A DNA stretch of 64,000 nt from Aeromicrobium marinum DSM 15272 (GTDB lineage Bacteria > Actinomycetota > Actinomycetes > Propionibacteriales > Nocardioidaceae). A program made the position numbers and the translations under genes. Shown piece after piece: positions 9,173 to 17,420 of this stretch (positions are counted from its first letter, which is position 1; every line of letters starts with the position of its first letter). The stretch is from assembly GCF_000160775.2 (NCBI RefSeq), contig NZ_CM001024.1:2848172-2912171 (forward strand), written 5' to 3'. The notes beneath the pieces were generated by a model. It saw only the letters and a list, made by a program, of their open reading frames with translations. It did no database searches and was not told where the DNA came from.

Positions 9173-9941
9173 GACCAACGGGACTGAGACCAACGGAACC
9201 GGGACCAACGGGACCGGACCCCGGATCGTCATCGTGACCGGCGGCAGCCGGGGCCTCGGCGCCGGCATCGTCGCGTCCTACCTCGCGTCCGGCGACCGGG
9301 TCGCGGCGTGCGCGCGCTCGGTCACCCCCGAGGTCGAGGCCTGGCGCGAGCAGTACCCCGACCACTTCCTGTTCGCCCCGGCCGACCTCTCCAGCTCCGC
9401 CGACGCGAAGGCGTTCGTCGACGCCGTCATCGACCGCTGGGACCGGGTGGACGTGCTGATCAACAACGCCGGTGTCGCCCGCGACGGCATCCTGGGGATG
9501 GCCAGCGACGAGGACATCGACGTGGTCGTCGACCTCAACATCAAGGGCACCCTGTACATGTCGCGCCTGGTGAGCCGGCGGATGCTCGCCCGTCGGTCCG
9601 GCTCGATCGTCAACATCTCGTCGATCGTGGGCCGGTCCGGGTACCGCGGGCTCGGCGTCTACAGCGCCACCAAGGCCGCGCTCGACGGGCTGACGCGGTC
9701 GATGGCCCGCGAGCTGGGATCCCGCGGCATCACGGTCAACGGCATCGCCCCCGGCTACCTGAGGACCGAGATGAGCCATGGCCTCGACGAGGGCCAGATG
9801 GACCAGATCGTGCGGCGCACCCCGGCCGGACGGCTCGGCGACCCCGACGACATCGCGCGGGTGTGCCAGTTCCTGACCGATCCGCGCAACGACTACCTGA
9901 CCGGCCAGGTGATCGTGGTCGACGGCGGCCTCACGAGCTGA
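9162..9941 (+). CDS. SDR-family reductase, FabG-like
   Basis: A 259-residue classical short-chain dehydrogenase. It has TGGSRGLGAG for NAD(P), NNAG, Ser in NISSIVG, YSATK (YxxxK), and the C-terminal TGQVIVVDGG of FabG enzymes. It overlaps the ligase gene by 11 bp, so it is part of the ACP-ligase unit and may reduce a 3-oxoacyl-ACP. The first 18 residues are a low-complexity TNGT repeat absent from typical FabG proteins, encoded by a 15-bp tandem repeat. It could also act on a sugar ketone. Confidence in fold is high and in substrate low. Confidence 0.85.
   Translation: MSTETNGTETNGTGTNGTGPRIVIVTGGSRGLGAGIVASYLASGDRVAACARSVTPEVEAWREQYPDHFLFAPADLSSSADAKAFVDAVIDRWDRVDVLINNAGVARDGILGMASDEDIDVVVDLNIKGTLYMSRLVSRRMLARRSGSIVNISSIVGRSGYRGLGVYSATKAALDGLTRSMARELGSRGITVNGIAPGYLRTEMSHGLDEGQMDQIVRRTPAGRLGDPDDIARVCQFLTDPRNDYLTGQVIVVDGGLTS
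9171..9215 (+). repeat. 15-bp tandem repeat, three units, inside the SDR N terminus
   Basis: Three consecutive 15-bp units close to GAGACCAACGGGACT encode ETNGT, ETNGT, GTNGT. The unit length keeps the reading frame, so slippage would change only the length of the N-terminal tail. Confidence 0.8.
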
Positions 9942-11208
9942 CCACCCGTGGGGTCCGCCGCACCGCGACCCCGAGGGCCAGACAGCTCAGCACCGCGACC
10001 ACCACCATCGACATGCCCACCGCCGGCAGCTCGTCGGCCAGGGACGCCACGACGATTCCGGCCGCGAGCACCGGGGTGAGGGCGAGCTCGATCCAGGAGG
10101 CCGTCGTGCCGCGCCCCTGACCCTGGAGCACGGCGATGAGCACCTTCCGGACCCCGAAGAAGCCGTCGGCCACGATGAGCCACCTCGCGACCTCGACGGC
10201 TCCGACGAACTCCTCGCCGAAGGCCAGCCGGATGACCGGCTCGACGACGACCTGCAGGGCGACGACGACCAGCGCCACGAACACGACCGTGAGACCGATC
10301 CACCGGCGGGCGACGGCTCGTTGGGCGGCCGGGTCGTCATGGCTGCGGGCGACCTGGGGCAGCACGATGATCGCCACCGCGTTGCCGACGATCCCGCACA
10401 GGTTGGCCACGGCGATGGCCGAGGCGTAGAGACCCAGAGCCGCGTTGCCGAGCAGACCGCCGACCAGGATCCGGTCGAGCCCGATGCTGTCCAGCGGTCG
10501 CACGCTGCTCACGTAGGTCTGGCGGGCGTCGGTCCACAGCCGGGACTCGTCGAGGGCGTCCTCGGCGCGGCCGGTGGGAGGAGCCAGGGCGAGCACGGCG
10601 ACGAGCAGGCCGACGGTCGAGACGCCGATGAAGGCCGCCAGCACCGCCTCCGGGCTCCACGACCAGCCGGCCACCCAGACGGTGCCGAGGACCAGCACGT
10701 AGAGCGCGTGCGGCACGAGCGCCACGACGACCATCCGCTCCAGGGCGTTGATCTCGCCCTGGAGCGCCGCGATCAGCAGCCGGGAGGCGATGGTCTGCAG
10801 GGTCAGCACCAGCACGATCGCGGCCACCGCGACGGTGTCGGTCGACGGGTCGTCGCGCGACAGCCAGGCGAGTCCGCCGGCGACGGCCACCGCGGGGATC
10901 AGCACGAGCCAGCCACGACGTCGCACGATCCCCCGCAGCCCGTCGCGCGTGGCGACCCGGCGCTCGGCGATGTTCTTGGCCAGCGCCGTCGGCAGACTGC
11001 CGCCGAAGGTCAGCTGCGAGGCGAGCAGGCTCAGCGCGAACACCAGGGCGACGACACCACGACCCTCGACGCCGAGGATGCGTGCGGTGACGATGCCGGT
11101 CACGGTGGTCAGCGCCTGCAGACCGAAGGTCCCGACGATGACGACGACGGCGGTGCGCGCGGTGCCGGGACCACGCGGAGCCGGGGTTGCTCCACCCTCG
11201 TCGGTCAC
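9931..11208 (-). CDS. Wzx-like polysaccharide flippase (MOP superfamily)
   Basis: A 425-residue integral membrane protein with about 12 hydrophobic helices, as in lipid-linked oligosaccharide flippases. The first helix pair reads VVVIVGTFGLQALTTVTGIV and is followed by ARILGVEGRGVVAL, typical of the RfbX/Wzx start. RPLDSIGLDRILVGGLLG is the conserved mid-protein motif. It should move the lipid-linked repeat unit across the membrane for the polymerase at 17407. The GTG start at 11208 lies 6 nt after TATGCT, indicating a leaderless mRNA. Its 3' end overlaps the convergent SDR by 11 bp. Confidence 0.85.
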   Translation of the reverse strand: MTDEGGATPAPRGPGTARTAVVVIVGTFGLQALTTVTGIVTARILGVEGRGVVALVFALSLLASQLTFGGSLPTALAKNIAERRVATRDGLRGIVRRRGWLVLIPAVAVAGGLAWLSRDDPSTDTVAVAAIVLVLTLQTIASRLLIAALQGEINALERMVVVALVPHALYVLVLGTVWVAGWSWSPEAVLAAFIGVSTVGLLVAVLALAPPTGRAEDALDESRLWTDARQTYVSSVRPLDSIGLDRILVGGLLGNAALGLYASAIAVANLCGIVGNAVAIIVLPQVARSHDDPAAQRAVARRWIGLTVVFVALVVVALQVVVEPVIRLAFGEEFVGAVEVARWLIVADGFFGVRKVLIAVLQGQGRGTTASWIELALTPVLAAGIVVASLADELPAVGMSMVVVAVLSCLALGVAVRRTPRVVSS

Positions 11209-11214
11209 GGGTGC

Positions 11215-11224
11215 AGCATACTTT
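11215..11224. promoter_or_regulatory. overlapping divergent -10 boxes (flippase / SGNH hydrolase)
   Basis: On the minus strand TATGCT (11220-11215) sits 6 nt before the flippase GTG. On the plus strand TACTTT (11219-11224) could serve the SGNH hydrolase 44 nt downstream. The two share bases, so transcription of the two genes may be mutually exclusive at this point. Confidence 0.4.
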
Positions 11225-11267
11225 CCCTGTCGCCCAGGTGATCCGAACCCCGACCGATGGAGGCTCA

Positions 11268-12086
11268 GTGCCGACGCCCCGCCCGCTCCCCGTCCGCGTG
11301 CTCGTGAAGGGTCCGTCCACCGTCAACTGGATCTCGTGGATGGGCGGGCCACGGCAGGACATGGCCTTCCCGCGGGTCATCGAGGAGCAGTTGCTGGAGG
11401 CCGGTCGCGCCGCCGAGGTCCGGGCCATCACCATGACCTCGGAGAAGGCGTCCTGGCTGTTGCGGACCTGGCAGCGCGAGGTCCTCGGGTACTCGCCGGA
11501 CGTCATCGTCCTCACCTACGGGCACTACGAGTCGGTGCACCTGTTCCTGCCCCGCTGGCTCGAGCGGCACGGCAACAGCCTGAAGGGCCGCAGCGGTCGC
11601 GGGCGGCGCCTGTACCGCCGGCTCGTCGTGCGACCGGTCTGGCGCGGGCTGGCCCACCTGCAGGCGAAGGTCGACAGCGTGGTCGGTCCCCACGTGGGGG
11701 TCCGCAGGGCACGCCGGGTCGCGGCCGACATCGAGCAGTACGTGCACCGGGTCCAGCAGGTCGGGAGTCCGATGGTCCTGGTGTTCGAGGTCCTGCCGCC
11801 GGGCCCCCGGGTCACCGGATGGTTCCCCGGCATGGCCCGCCGCATCGAGCTGGTCAACCGGGAGTTCGCGGCGATGGTCGAACGCATCGGGCTCGACCAC
11901 GTGCGACTCTTCCCCGTCATGCCCCTGGCCGAGAAGTACGCCGACGGCGACATGGGGCTGGCCGAGCCCGACGGGTTCCACTACTCGCCGGTGCTGCACC
12001 GCGGCATCGGTGAGGCGCTCGCGCGGGAGATCGACGCCTGGGCCGGCACCCAGTCGCATCTCTCCGATCTCGGCTCGGACGGTTGA
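11268..12086 (+). CDS. SGNH/GDSL-like hydrolase
   Basis: A 272-residue protein of a divergent SGNH group. VRVLVKGPSTVNW replaces the GDSL block I with a Ser in GPS, YGHYES replaces the GxND block, and DGFHYS supplies the block V Asp-x-x-His. This suggests a carbohydrate esterase or O-acyltransferase-type hydrolase acting on the surface glycan. The GTG at 11268 follows GGAGG at good spacing. It is divergent from the flippase. Removal or transfer of acyl groups on the polysaccharide is inferred from context. Confidence 0.65.
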   Translation: MPTPRPLPVRVLVKGPSTVNWISWMGGPRQDMAFPRVIEEQLLEAGRAAEVRAITMTSEKASWLLRTWQREVLGYSPDVIVLTYGHYESVHLFLPRWLERHGNSLKGRSGRGRRLYRRLVVRPVWRGLAHLQAKVDSVVGPHVGVRRARRVAADIEQYVHRVQQVGSPMVLVFEVLPPGPRVTGWFPGMARRIELVNREFAAMVERIGLDHVRLFPVMPLAEKYADGDMGLAEPDGFHYSPVLHRGIGEALAREIDAWAGTQSHLSDLGSDG

Positions 12087-12123
12087 CGTCGGACCGCGGC
12101 GCGGGTTCCGTACGATCATCCCC

Positions 12124-13152
12124 ATGGCCAGTCACCCGGTGAGCACCGTCTCCATGCCCCCGACGCCCCCGACGCCCTCCGCCAAGCAGCGCGTGGCACG
12201 GGTCCTGCCCTCCGCGGCGGTCCGCGGGCTCGACCGGCTGGTGTTCCGAGCCCGTCGCGCGCGCATCCGCGGGGTGCAGCGGGTGTTCGGCGCGCTGGGC
12301 TACAACGTCGTCAAGAAGGCCGACTACTACTCGACCCTGCCGGTGCTGGCCGAGATCGAGCAGACACGGGCCCGGTGGGACCGGCCGAGCGAGCTGGTCG
12401 GCGTCGACGCCGACGTGGCCTCGATGTCCGAGACGCTGTCCGGCCTCGTGCAGCGGTGGGAGGCCGAGTACGCCGCGGACACCGGCGACTACCTGGCCAA
12501 CACCCGGCGCGGCTTCGGGCCGGGCTACCCGAAGCTGGACTCCCGCACGCTCTACTACATGCTGCGGGAGCACCGCCCGGCCCGCTACCTCGAGGTCGGG
12601 TCCGGCCTGTCGACGTACTACGCCTCCTTGGCCGCGCGACGCAACGCCGAGGACGGCCGGCCGTTGCAGATCACCTGCATCGAGCCGTACCCGTTCGAGG
12701 CGCTGCGCACCCTGCCCGACTTCGAGCTGGTCGAGGGCTTCGTGCAGGACGTCCCCCTGTCGACGTTCGAGGCGCTCGAGTCCGGCGACCTGCTGTTCAT
12801 CGACTCCTCCCACGCGCTCAAGATCGACAGCGACGTGGCGTTCCTGTTCCTCGAGGTCCTGCCGCGGCTCAAGCCGGGCGTGCTCGTGCACATCCACGAC
12901 GTGCACTTCCCCTTCAACGGCCCGTACCCCGCCGACACGTGGCTGTTCGGTGAGCGCTGGCCGGTGTACTGGAACGAGGCGATGGTCGTGCAGACCTTCC
13001 TGACGTTCAACTCCGCCTACGAGGTCCTGCTGTCGACGCCGATGATCCGCCACGCCGACGAGTCGGTGCTGACGGGGCTGCTGCCCGACTACACGCCGTT
13101 GACCGAGGACGCCAACCCGCCGTCGTCGCTCTGGCTGCGCCGCAAGGACTGA
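12124..13152 (+). CDS. class I SAM-dependent methyltransferase (Methyltransf_24 type)
   Basis: A 342-residue protein. A basic, proline-rich N terminus and linker precede the Rossmann domain at about residue 150: RYLEVGSGLSTYYASLAAR is SAM motif I, LLFIDSSHALKIDSD is motif II, and LKPGVLVHIHDVHFPF holds the metal-site-like HDVH. This resembles Methyltransf_24 enzymes of cephalosporin hydroxylase and macrocin-methyltransferase relatives, which methylate sugar hydroxyls. TACGAT lies 7 nt before the ATG, so it probably has its own leaderless transcript. It converges on the GMD paralogue at 13154. Confidence 0.75.
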   Translation: MASHPVSTVSMPPTPPTPSAKQRVARVLPSAAVRGLDRLVFRARRARIRGVQRVFGALGYNVVKKADYYSTLPVLAEIEQTRARWDRPSELVGVDADVASMSETLSGLVQRWEAEYAADTGDYLANTRRGFGPGYPKLDSRTLYYMLREHRPARYLEVGSGLSTYYASLAARRNAEDGRPLQITCIEPYPFEALRTLPDFELVEGFVQDVPLSTFEALESGDLLFIDSSHALKIDSDVAFLFLEVLPRLKPGVLVHIHDVHFPFNGPYPADTWLFGERWPVYWNEAMVVQTFLTFNSAYEVLLSTPMIRHADESVLTGLLPDYTPLTEDANPPSSLWLRRKD

Positions 13153-13153
13153 C

Positions 13154-14098
13154 TCACCGCCGCGGCCGCTCGAGCGCCTCGCGCTCGGCGTCGACCATGA
13201 GCCGGGCGACCTCGAGCGCCCGGGTCCGCGCCTGCCACCCGATGGTGCTCCGGGCCCGGGCCGGGTCGCCGATCAGGGAGTCGTCGGGCACCGGTCGGTC
13301 CAGCGCGGCGTCGTGCAGCACGTGGTCGGTCCACTCCAGGCCCGCATGGGCGAAGGCGGCCGCGCAGAACTCGGCGACGGTGTGTCCCTCCCCGGTGGCC
13401 AGGACGAGGTCGGCGGGGGTGTCGGCCTGCAGCATCCGCCACATGGCCTCCACGTACTCCGGCGCCCACCCCCAGTCGCGGACCGATCCGAGCCGGCCGA
13501 GCTCGAGCGGGTCGGTGGCGCCTGCCTCGATCCGGGCCGCGGCCCGCGCGATCCGCCGCGTGACCACCGTCCCGGCGCGCCGCGGGGACTCGTGGTTGAA
13601 CAGGATCGCGGCGACCGCGAACCGGCCCCGGGACTCCCGGGCCAGGGTGGTCGCGCGGTGCGCCGCGGCCTTGCTGGCCCCGTAGGGCGAGCGGGGGTCG
13701 ACCGGGGCGTCCTCGTCCTGCGGGTGGGGCGACGAGGCGAACATCGCGGCGGTGGAGGCCAGGAGGAACCTCGCCCCCGGCGCGGCGTTGTCGAGGGCCT
13801 CGAGCAGGTGGGCCGTGCCGGTCGCGTTGGTGGCCTGCGTCAGCTCCGGCTGCTCGAACGACCTCCCGACGTCGCTCTGGGCGGCGAGGTGGTACACCTC
13901 GTGCGGGTCGACCGCCGCCACCAGCCGGGTCAGCCCCTGCACGTCCCCCAGGTCGCCGACGTGAAGCTGCACCGGCGTCGGGCCCGCGACGGGCGGCCGG
14001 CGCACCAGCCCGTGCACCTCGTAGCCGCGGGCGACCAGCAGCTCGCAGAGGTAGGAGCCGTCCTGGCCGGTGACCCCGGTGACGAGCGCCCGGCGCAC
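13154..14098 (-). CDS. GDP-mannose 4,6-dehydratase paralogue with altered catalytic site
   Basis: A 314-residue extended SDR. TGVTGQDGSYLCEL, EVYHLAAQSDVGRSF, ILFNHESPRR, VRDWGWAPEYVEAMW and LVLATGEGHTVAEF are all GMD signatures. Tyr139 and Lys143 of SPYGASK and Thr116 are present, but the catalytic Glu expected two residues after the Thr (STSE in E. coli GMD) is Ala118 (STAA). The NADP loop after the first strand is also shortened. The other GMD at 18783 keeps this Glu. It may be inactive, regulatory, or catalyse a different step such as ketone reduction or epimerisation. It is followed by FkbM and GME genes in the opposite-strand operon. Confidence 0.75.
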   Translation of the reverse strand: MRRALVTGVTGQDGSYLCELLVARGYEVHGLVRRPPVAGPTPVQLHVGDLGDVQGLTRLVAAVDPHEVYHLAAQSDVGRSFEQPELTQATNATGTAHLLEALDNAAPGARFLLASTAAMFASSPHPQDEDAPVDPRSPYGASKAAAHRATTLARESRGRFAVAAILFNHESPRRAGTVVTRRIARAAARIEAGATDPLELGRLGSVRDWGWAPEYVEAMWRMLQADTPADLVLATGEGHTVAEFCAAAFAHAGLEWTDHVLHDAALDRPVPDDSLIGDPARARSTIGWQARTRALEVARLMVDAEREALERPRR

Positions 14099-14100
14099 GG

Positions 14101-14847
14101 TCAGTCGTCGGCGCGGCGGACGAACAGTCCGTCGACCTGCAGCATGCGCCCGGACGCGTCCGAGATCCCGGTCTCGAGCTGCTGGATCCGGTAGCCGTCG
14201 GCCGCCATCTGCGCCACCAGCTCGTCGAAGAGCAGCTGGTCGGCGTACAGCTCGACGAACGACAGCTCGAGCTGGATCGCCGCCACCTGCCCGATCAGGT
14301 CACCGGCGCCGCGCAGGACCTCGCCCTCGAACCCCTGGGTGTCGATCTTGAGCAGGGCTCGGGACGGGTCCACGCCGTGGGTCGTCACGATCTCGGTGAC
14401 GGTCGTGACCGGCACCTCCTCGGTCGCGATGAAACGCGACTGCGGAGCGGCGTCGAGATGGGCCGAGGTCATGTCGCGGAGGGAGGAGGAGTAGGAGTTC
14501 TCCGAGACGTTGATCGTCGCGGTGCCCGGCTCCGCCCCGACGGCCACGTTCAGCGCGGTCCACCGGTCGTCGTGCGCCGCGCGCCGGCTGATCTCGGCGT
14601 AGGCGCCGCTGAGCGGTTCGCAGCTGATGATCCGCCCGCCGAAACCCGCGCTGCGGGTGAGGGTGGCGTACTGCCCGACGTTCGCGCCGATGTCGAGCAC
14701 CGTGTCGATGCCGCGGGAGTCCAGGGTCCGCACCAACCGGCTGGCGTACGAGCCGCGCCCGATCTCCAGGTCGGCCCGTTGAAGGGTCCGCCGGATCACG
14801 AGCTTGGCGGTCTCCCGCACCCGGTTGGCGCGGGACTGGTCGGTCAT
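14101..14847 (-). CDS. FkbM-family methyltransferase
   Basis: A 248-residue protein with TVLDIGANVGQYATLTRSAG as SAM motif I and ALLKIDTQGFEGEVLRGAGD as the FkbM signature. It aligns along its length with the FkbM protein at 5295-6020, including the DGLFVRR/DGVFVRA C terminus. It overlaps the epimerase gene by 4 bp and is followed 2 bp later by the GMD paralogue, so the order is GME, FkbM, GMD in one operon. It probably O-methylates the hexose made by that operon. Confidence 0.85.
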   Translation of the reverse strand: MTDQSRANRVRETAKLVIRRTLQRADLEIGRGSYASRLVRTLDSRGIDTVLDIGANVGQYATLTRSAGFGGRIISCEPLSGAYAEISRRAAHDDRWTALNVAVGAEPGTATINVSENSYSSSLRDMTSAHLDAAPQSRFIATEEVPVTTVTEIVTTHGVDPSRALLKIDTQGFEGEVLRGAGDLIGQVAAIQLELSFVELYADQLLFDELVAQMAADGYRIQQLETGISDASGRMLQVDGLFVRRADD

Positions 14848-15806
14848 CGCGAGGACAGCTGGTCGAAGATCCAGGCGTAGGTCTTCTCGAGTCCGTCGTG
14901 CAGGCTGATCGACGGCTCCCAGCCGTAGATGTCGTGGAACATCGTGTTGTCGCTGTTGCGACCACGCACGCCCTGCGGAGCGGTCAGGTCGTGCTGCTTG
15001 GTCACGGTGATGCCGGCGATCTCCTCGAGGATCCCGATCATCTGGTTGATCGTGACCAGCTCGGACGAGCCGAGGTTGACCGGCTCGATGTTGTCGCCGG
15101 CCAGGATCTCCTTCGTGCCGCGCACGCAGTCGTCGATGTACATGAAGCTGCGGCTCTGCTCACCGTCGCCCCACACATCGATCGTGTGGTTGCCGCTGAG
15201 CTTGGCCTCCGCGATCTTGCGCGACAGCGCGGCGGGGGCCTTCTCGCGGCCGCCCTCGAACGTCCCCTCGGGGCCGTACACGTTGTGGTAGCGGGCGACC
15301 CGGGTCTCGATGCCGAAGTCCTCACGGAAGTGCCGGGCCATCCGCTCGCTGAACAGCTTCTCCCAGCCGTAGCCGTCCTCGGGGTCGGCCGGGTAGGCGT
15401 CGGACTCCTTCAGGGCGGTCACGTTCGGGTCGGTCTGCTTGTCCCCGGCGTACACGCACGCCGAGCTGCTGTAGAAGAAGCGCTGCGTGCCGGCCTCGCG
15501 GGCGGCCATCAGCATGTGGGTGCTGGTCAGCACCGACAGCATGCACTCGGCCTTGTTGTTCTCGATGAACCCCATGCCCCCCATGTCGGCGGCGAGGTTG
15601 TAGATCTCGGTCGTGCCCTCCGACATGCGGCGGGCGTCGTCGAGCAGCGAGCAGTCGGCGACCAGGTTGTCGGCGTCGTCGAAGCGTTGGTACCACTCCT
15701 TCTCCGGTTTGACGTCGACGGCGCGCACCTCCTTGCCGTCGGCCAACAGCTGGGCTACGAGGTGGCCGCCGATGAAGCCACCGGCTCCGGTCACCAGAAC
15801 AGTCAT
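14844..15806 (-). CDS. GDP-mannose 3,5-epimerase
   Basis: A 320-residue extended SDR strongly resembling plant GME. TGAGGFIGGHLVAQL binds NAD; NLAADMGGMGFIENN, SSACVYAG, YHNVYGPEGTFEGGREKAP and WGDGEQSRSFMYIDDCV are GME hallmarks. The catalytic set appears intact: Cys117, Tyr146, Lys150 and Lys189, corresponding to the acid/base Cys and Lys of the plant enzyme. It would convert GDP-D-mannose to GDP-L-galactose and GDP-L-gulose, so the surface polysaccharide may contain one of these sugars or a derivative. It is the first gene of a three-gene operon. Confidence 0.85.
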   Translation of the reverse strand: MTVLVTGAGGFIGGHLVAQLLADGKEVRAVDVKPEKEWYQRFDDADNLVADCSLLDDARRMSEGTTEIYNLAADMGGMGFIENNKAECMLSVLTSTHMLMAAREAGTQRFFYSSSACVYAGDKQTDPNVTALKESDAYPADPEDGYGWEKLFSERMARHFREDFGIETRVARYHNVYGPEGTFEGGREKAPAALSRKIAEAKLSGNHTIDVWGDGEQSRSFMYIDDCVRGTKEILAGDNIEPVNLGSSELVTINQMIGILEEIAGITVTKQHDLTAPQGVRGRNSDNTMFHDIYGWEPSISLHDGLEKTYAWIFDQLSSR

Positions 15807-15873
15807 CGAACACTCCCGAAGATCGTCGTGTGGGTGCCCAGCCGGTCAGGACGTGTCGGAGGGCGCATCAGGA

Positions 15874-15962
15874 AGCATAACGACGCTGAGCGGCCGACGT
15901 GACGGTCCGGCACGCGGTCCCGGTGGTGGTGCCCGGTGCCGCCGAGGTGACTCGCATACACT
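15874..15962. promoter_or_regulatory. divergent promoter region between GME and the BY-kinase
   Basis: The 207-bp gap 15807-16013 holds TATGCT on the minus strand (15879-15874, serving GME with a leader of about 60 nt) and TACACT on the plus strand (15957-15962, serving the kinase). Neither has a clear TTGACA-like -35. This is the only divergent promoter region between the two main operons of the locus. Confidence 0.4.
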
Positions 15963-16013
15963 CGACCACGCCGCCCCGGACCGCGGGTGGTCCGGTTCAG
16001 CAAGGGGATGTCT

Positions 16014-17420
16014 GTGGATCTGCAGCAGTTCGTGTCGGGTCTGAGGGCGCGCTGGAAGTTCAGCGCGGTCACCTTCATCCTCGGTCTTGCGGCCACGGCA
16101 GCCATCCTGGCGGTGTGGACGCCGCAGTACGGCTCCAGCGTCAAGCTCTTCATCTCCACCCCCACCGGTGGCCAGGCGGAGTTCGCCGCGTCCTTCATCG
16201 TGACCCAGCGGGTCGCCTCGTACTCAGACCTCGCGACCGATCCGTCGGTCCTGCAGGGCGTCGTCGACCGGCTCGACCTCGACATGACCTTCGAGGAGCT
16301 GGCCGGCCGCGTCACGTCGAGCGTCGTGGTCGGCACCCAGACGATCCAGATCGACACCACGGCGCCCACCCCCGAGATGGCGCAGCAGATCGCCGAGGCG
16401 GAGGCGGCCGAGCTGGTCGACCTGGTGACCCGGCTCGAGCGGCCCGCCGACCCGAACGGGGTGGCAGCCATCGCCGCCCGGGTGGCGGGCGAGCCCAGCT
16501 TCAGCGACCAACCCGTGTCGCCGAACATCCCGATCACGATCGGCGTCGGCGTCCTGCTCAGCCTGTTCATCGCGATCGCCGGTGCCGTGCTGAAGGACCT
16601 GCTGGACCGCACGGTGAAGTCCCGGCACGACGTCGAGGCCATCACCGGCAACGCCGTGCTGTCGACCCTGCCGTACGACCCGCAGGTCAAGAAGGACCCG
16701 CTGACCGCCGAGACCGAGGGTCCGCTGTCCGAGGCCTTCCGGGTGCTGCGGACCAACATGCAGTACGCCAACCTCGACGCCAGGCGCCACGCGATCCTGG
16801 TCTCCAGCGCGGTGCCCAACGAGGGCAAGACGATGGTGGCGACCAATCTCGCCCTGTCGATGGCGCAGGCGGGACGTTCGGTGCTGCTCATCGACGCCGA
16901 CATGCGCAACCCGAACGTCGCGGAGCGGCTCGGGCTCGAGAACTCCGTCGGCATCGTCACGGTCCTGGTGGGCCGCAGCACGATCGACGAGGCGATCCAG
17001 CCGCACCCCAGCGGGGTCCGGTTCATGGGCACCGGACCGATGCCGCCCAACCCGGCCGAGGTGCTCGAGACCCAGGCCATGCGGGACCTGCTCTCCACCC
17101 TGCGCGACCGCTACGACACCGTCATCATCGATGCGCCCCCGATGCTCCCCGTCGCCGACGCCTCGATCCTCATCACCGAGGTCGACGGTGCCCTGCTGCT
17201 CGTCCGGCACGGGTCCACGACCCGTGAGCAGCTCCGGCTGGCCGTCTCCCGCGTCGAGGCCGTCGGCGGACGACTGTTCGGTGTCGTGCTGAACCGCACC
17301 CCCCGCCGCTCACCCGACACCTACGGCTACGGGTACGGCTACGGGTACGGGTACGGCGTCACCGAGAAGGAGCCGCCCGCCCCGAAGTTCGGCGGCCGAG
17401 GGCGTCGTGCTCGACGCTGA
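16014..17420 (+). CDS. polysaccharide co-polymerase / bacterial tyrosine kinase (Wzc/CpsD-like)
   Basis: A 468-residue membrane protein controlling chain length and export. It has two transmembrane helices (about residues 15-38 and 168-190) flanking a Wzz-type domain, then a cytoplasmic BY-kinase: SSAVPNEGKTMVATNLALSM (Walker A), VLLIDADMRNP (Walker A'), and VIIDAPPMLPVADA (Walker B). The C terminus has six Tyr-Gly repeats, a likely autophosphorylation cluster. GTG at 16014 (VDLQQFVSGLRARW) was preferred to ATG at 16008 because AGGGG sits 6 nt upstream and relatives begin at this residue. It overlaps the polymerase gene by 14 bp. Confidence 0.88.
   Translation: MDLQQFVSGLRARWKFSAVTFILGLAATAAILAVWTPQYGSSVKLFISTPTGGQAEFAASFIVTQRVASYSDLATDPSVLQGVVDRLDLDMTFEELAGRVTSSVVVGTQTIQIDTTAPTPEMAQQIAEAEAAELVDLVTRLERPADPNGVAAIAARVAGEPSFSDQPVSPNIPITIGVGVLLSLFIAIAGAVLKDLLDRTVKSRHDVEAITGNAVLSTLPYDPQVKKDPLTAETEGPLSEAFRVLRTNMQYANLDARRHAILVSSAVPNEGKTMVATNLALSMAQAGRSVLLIDADMRNPNVAERLGLENSVGIVTVLVGRSTIDEAIQPHPSGVRFMGTGPMPPNPAEVLETQAMRDLLSTLRDRYDTVIIDAPPMLPVADASILITEVDGALLLVRHGSTTREQLRLAVSRVEAVGGRLFGVVLNRTPRRSPDTYGYGYGYGYGYGVTEKEPPAPKFGGRGRRARR
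17322..17357 (+). repeat. six tandem TAC-GGN codon pairs (Tyr-Gly repeat)
   Basis: Thirty-six bases encode YGYGYGYGYGYG near the end of the BY-kinase. BY-kinases end in tyrosine clusters that are autophosphorylated. This one is unusually regular and made of near-identical 6-bp units, so unit number could vary in frame. Confidence 0.85.

Noticed and set aside
7496..9268. Long open frame on the minus strand opposite the ACP, ligase and SDR genes
   Set aside because: Low-complexity Gly/Arg/Asp-rich translation typical of a shadow frame in high-GC DNA; the plus-strand genes have clear conserved motifs.
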